Source of the DNA: Gemmatimonadota bacterium
GTDB taxonomy: Bacteria; Gemmatimonadota; Gemmatimonadetes; Longimicrobiales; UBA6960
Assembly: GCA_022564535.1 (NCBI GenBank)
Contig: JADFLD010000157.1
Span: 1-5,702 of the forward strand
DNA length: 5,702 nt
Direction: 5' to 3'
Position numbers and translations under genes: made by a program. The notes under the pieces were generated by a model. It had not been told where the DNA came from, did no database searches, and worked only from the letters and a program-made list of their open reading frames with translations. Positions 4,774 to 5,702 of the stretch are shown piece by piece; the stretch's first letter is position 1, and every line of letters begins with the position of its first letter.

Positions 4774-5702
4774 ATGAACGCGGTCGAGGTCGTGCGCGGC
4801 GATATCGTCGAGTCCCGTCACTCCGTGCACGTCGCCGTATGCGACGATCAGGGACGGCTCGTGGCCTCTGTCGGGGACGAGGTCGCCGTGACGTATTACA
4901 GATCGGCCGCCAAGCCGCTGCAGGCGCTCCCCCTCGTGGAGGAGGGCGTCTTCGAAGCGATTGGCATGTCGATGGCGGAGCTCGCCGTATGTTGTGGCTC
5001 ACACGAAGGTGAGCCTCAGCATGTGCTGGCCGTCCGCTCGATTCTGGCGAAGGCCGGGGCCGATGAATCGCTGCTCCAGTGCGGAGCGCACCCACCGTTC
5101 TCTCCCCGGGCCGCCCTAGATCTGTCCGGAGCGGGGCTCGAACCGCAACGCATCCACAACAACTGTTCGGGCAAACACGCTGGCATGCTCGCTTTGGCGA
5201 AGGGCATGGGCTGGCCTCTCGCTGAGTACCACAGCCCGTCCCACCCGGTCCAGCGCCGCATGCTCGCCGAGGTGATGCGCTGGTCCGGTCTCCCCGAATC
5301 CGACATCCCGATGGCGGTGGACGGATGCGGCGTTCCCTGTTTCGCGGTCCCGCTGCACACGATGGCGAAGTCTTTCGCGGCGTTCGCCGCGTCGGCCGAC
5401 CGCGCCGATCCGGCAGGGACGATCGTGGAGGCGATGACGACGCACCCGGCGATGGTGGGCGGCACCGGGCGAACCTGCACCGACGTCATGCTGACGGCTG
5501 GCGATCGTGTCTTCGTGAAGCTCGGGGCCGAGGGCGTTTACGCGGGCGGAGTCCGTGGCCGTGGCCTGGGCTTCGCGATCAAGGTGGGAGACGGCGGGCG
5601 GCGGGCCGTGGAGGTCGCCCTGATTCGGGTCCTCGCCGATCTCGATGTTCTCACGGACGATGAGGTCGAGGCGCTCCAGCGTGATGGCACGCCGACGCTG
5701 TC
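4774..5702 (+). CDS. L-asparaginase of the Rhizobium etli type II class (Asparaginase_II family), 3' end beyond window
   Basis: 309 codons are visible with no stop; family members are about 330-370 residues, so a short C-terminal part is missing. The protein is not of the E. coli AnsA/AnsB fold. It follows the R. etli class, which hydrolyses asparagine to aspartate and ammonia using serine-lysine pairs near a zinc ion. The matching residues are visible: RSAAKP with S44 and K47, CCGSHEG with S76, NNCSGKH with C131 and K134, DGCGVP with C185, and KLGAEGVYAGGV with K249 as the probable partner of S76. Up to C185 these sit at a constant offset of four from the R. etli numbering as I remember it. 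The ATG at 4774 is chosen because NAVEVVRGDIVESRH matches the family start and a TGA at 4738 closes the frame upstream. There is no clear Shine-Dalgarno. No signal peptide is seen, so it is probably cytoplasmic and used to draw nitrogen or carbon from asparagine. Confidence 0.9.
   Translation, partial: MNAVEVVRGDIVESRHSVHVAVCDDQGRLVASVGDEVAVTYYRSAAKPLQALPLVEEGVFEAIGMSMAELAVCCGSHEGEPQHVLAVRSILAKAGADESLLQCGAHPPFSPRAALDLSGAGLEPQRIHNNCSGKHAGMLALAKGMGWPLAEYHSPSHPVQRRMLAEVMRWSGLPESDIPMAVDGCGVPCFAVPLHTMAKSFAAFAASADRADPAGTIVEAMTTHPAMVGGTGRTCTDVMLTAGDRVFVKLGAEGVYAGGVRGRGLGFAIKVGDGGRRAVEVALIRVLADLDVLTDDEVEALQRDGTPTL

Noticed and set aside
5016..5489. A - strand frame of 157 codons opposite the asparaginase gene
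   Set aside because: The + strand frame through the same bases carries the conserved asparaginase motifs without interruption, so the reverse frame is a shadow.
1..5702. A defence, phage, secretion or other new multi-gene system
   Set aside because: Every gene from prmC to the asparaginase belongs to a known housekeeping, metabolic or protease family, and no repeat array, integrase, transposase or toxin-antitoxin pair is visible.

Overview
The window is dense, GC-rich bacterial DNA (roughly two-thirds G+C by eye). All recognisable genes are on the + strand. The content is mostly chromosomal housekeeping and metabolism; I see no phage, transposon, CRISPR, rRNA or tRNA signal. The mix of a YlbF-family protein, a bacterial inositol-3-phosphate synthase, a C-terminally extended S41 protease and a Rhizobium etli-type asparaginase would fit an environmental Gram-negative such as a member of Gemmatimonadota or a related phylum. 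That placement is an impression from protein style, not a demonstrated assignment.

Layout. Positions 2-478 are one open frame, but its two halves belong to unrelated families. The first ~55 codons look like an internal piece of a sulfatase, and the rest is the C-terminal part of the release-factor glutamine methyltransferase PrmC, from its NPPY motif to the stop. The join is near 167-175 and coincides with a drop in G+C on the sulfatase side, so it is either a chimeric assembly join or a genuine recombination scar. Next come a small YlbF/YmcA-family helical protein (523-882, with a very good Shine-Dalgarno), a 124-base spacer with a strong hairpin, inositol-3-phosphate synthase (ino1, 1007-2323), thymidylate kinase (tmk, start overlapping the ino1 stop by one base), a membrane-anchored or exported S41 C-terminal processing protease (3066-4691), an 82-base gap with a small hairpin, and an asparaginase of the zinc-binding, serine/lysine class (4774 onward) that runs off the window end with most of its sequence present.

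How the genes relate. ino1 and tmk are almost certainly co-transcribed and translationally coupled, and the S41 protease probably follows in the same transcript (71-base gap). The products do not form one pathway: termination-factor modification, probable RNA or regulatory scaffold, inositol phosphate synthesis, dTTP synthesis, envelope proteolysis and asparagine breakdown. I found no convincing new multi-gene system. The points most worth a second look are the sulfatase/PrmC chimera and the near-complete set of R. etli-type catalytic and zinc-ligand residues in the asparaginase.
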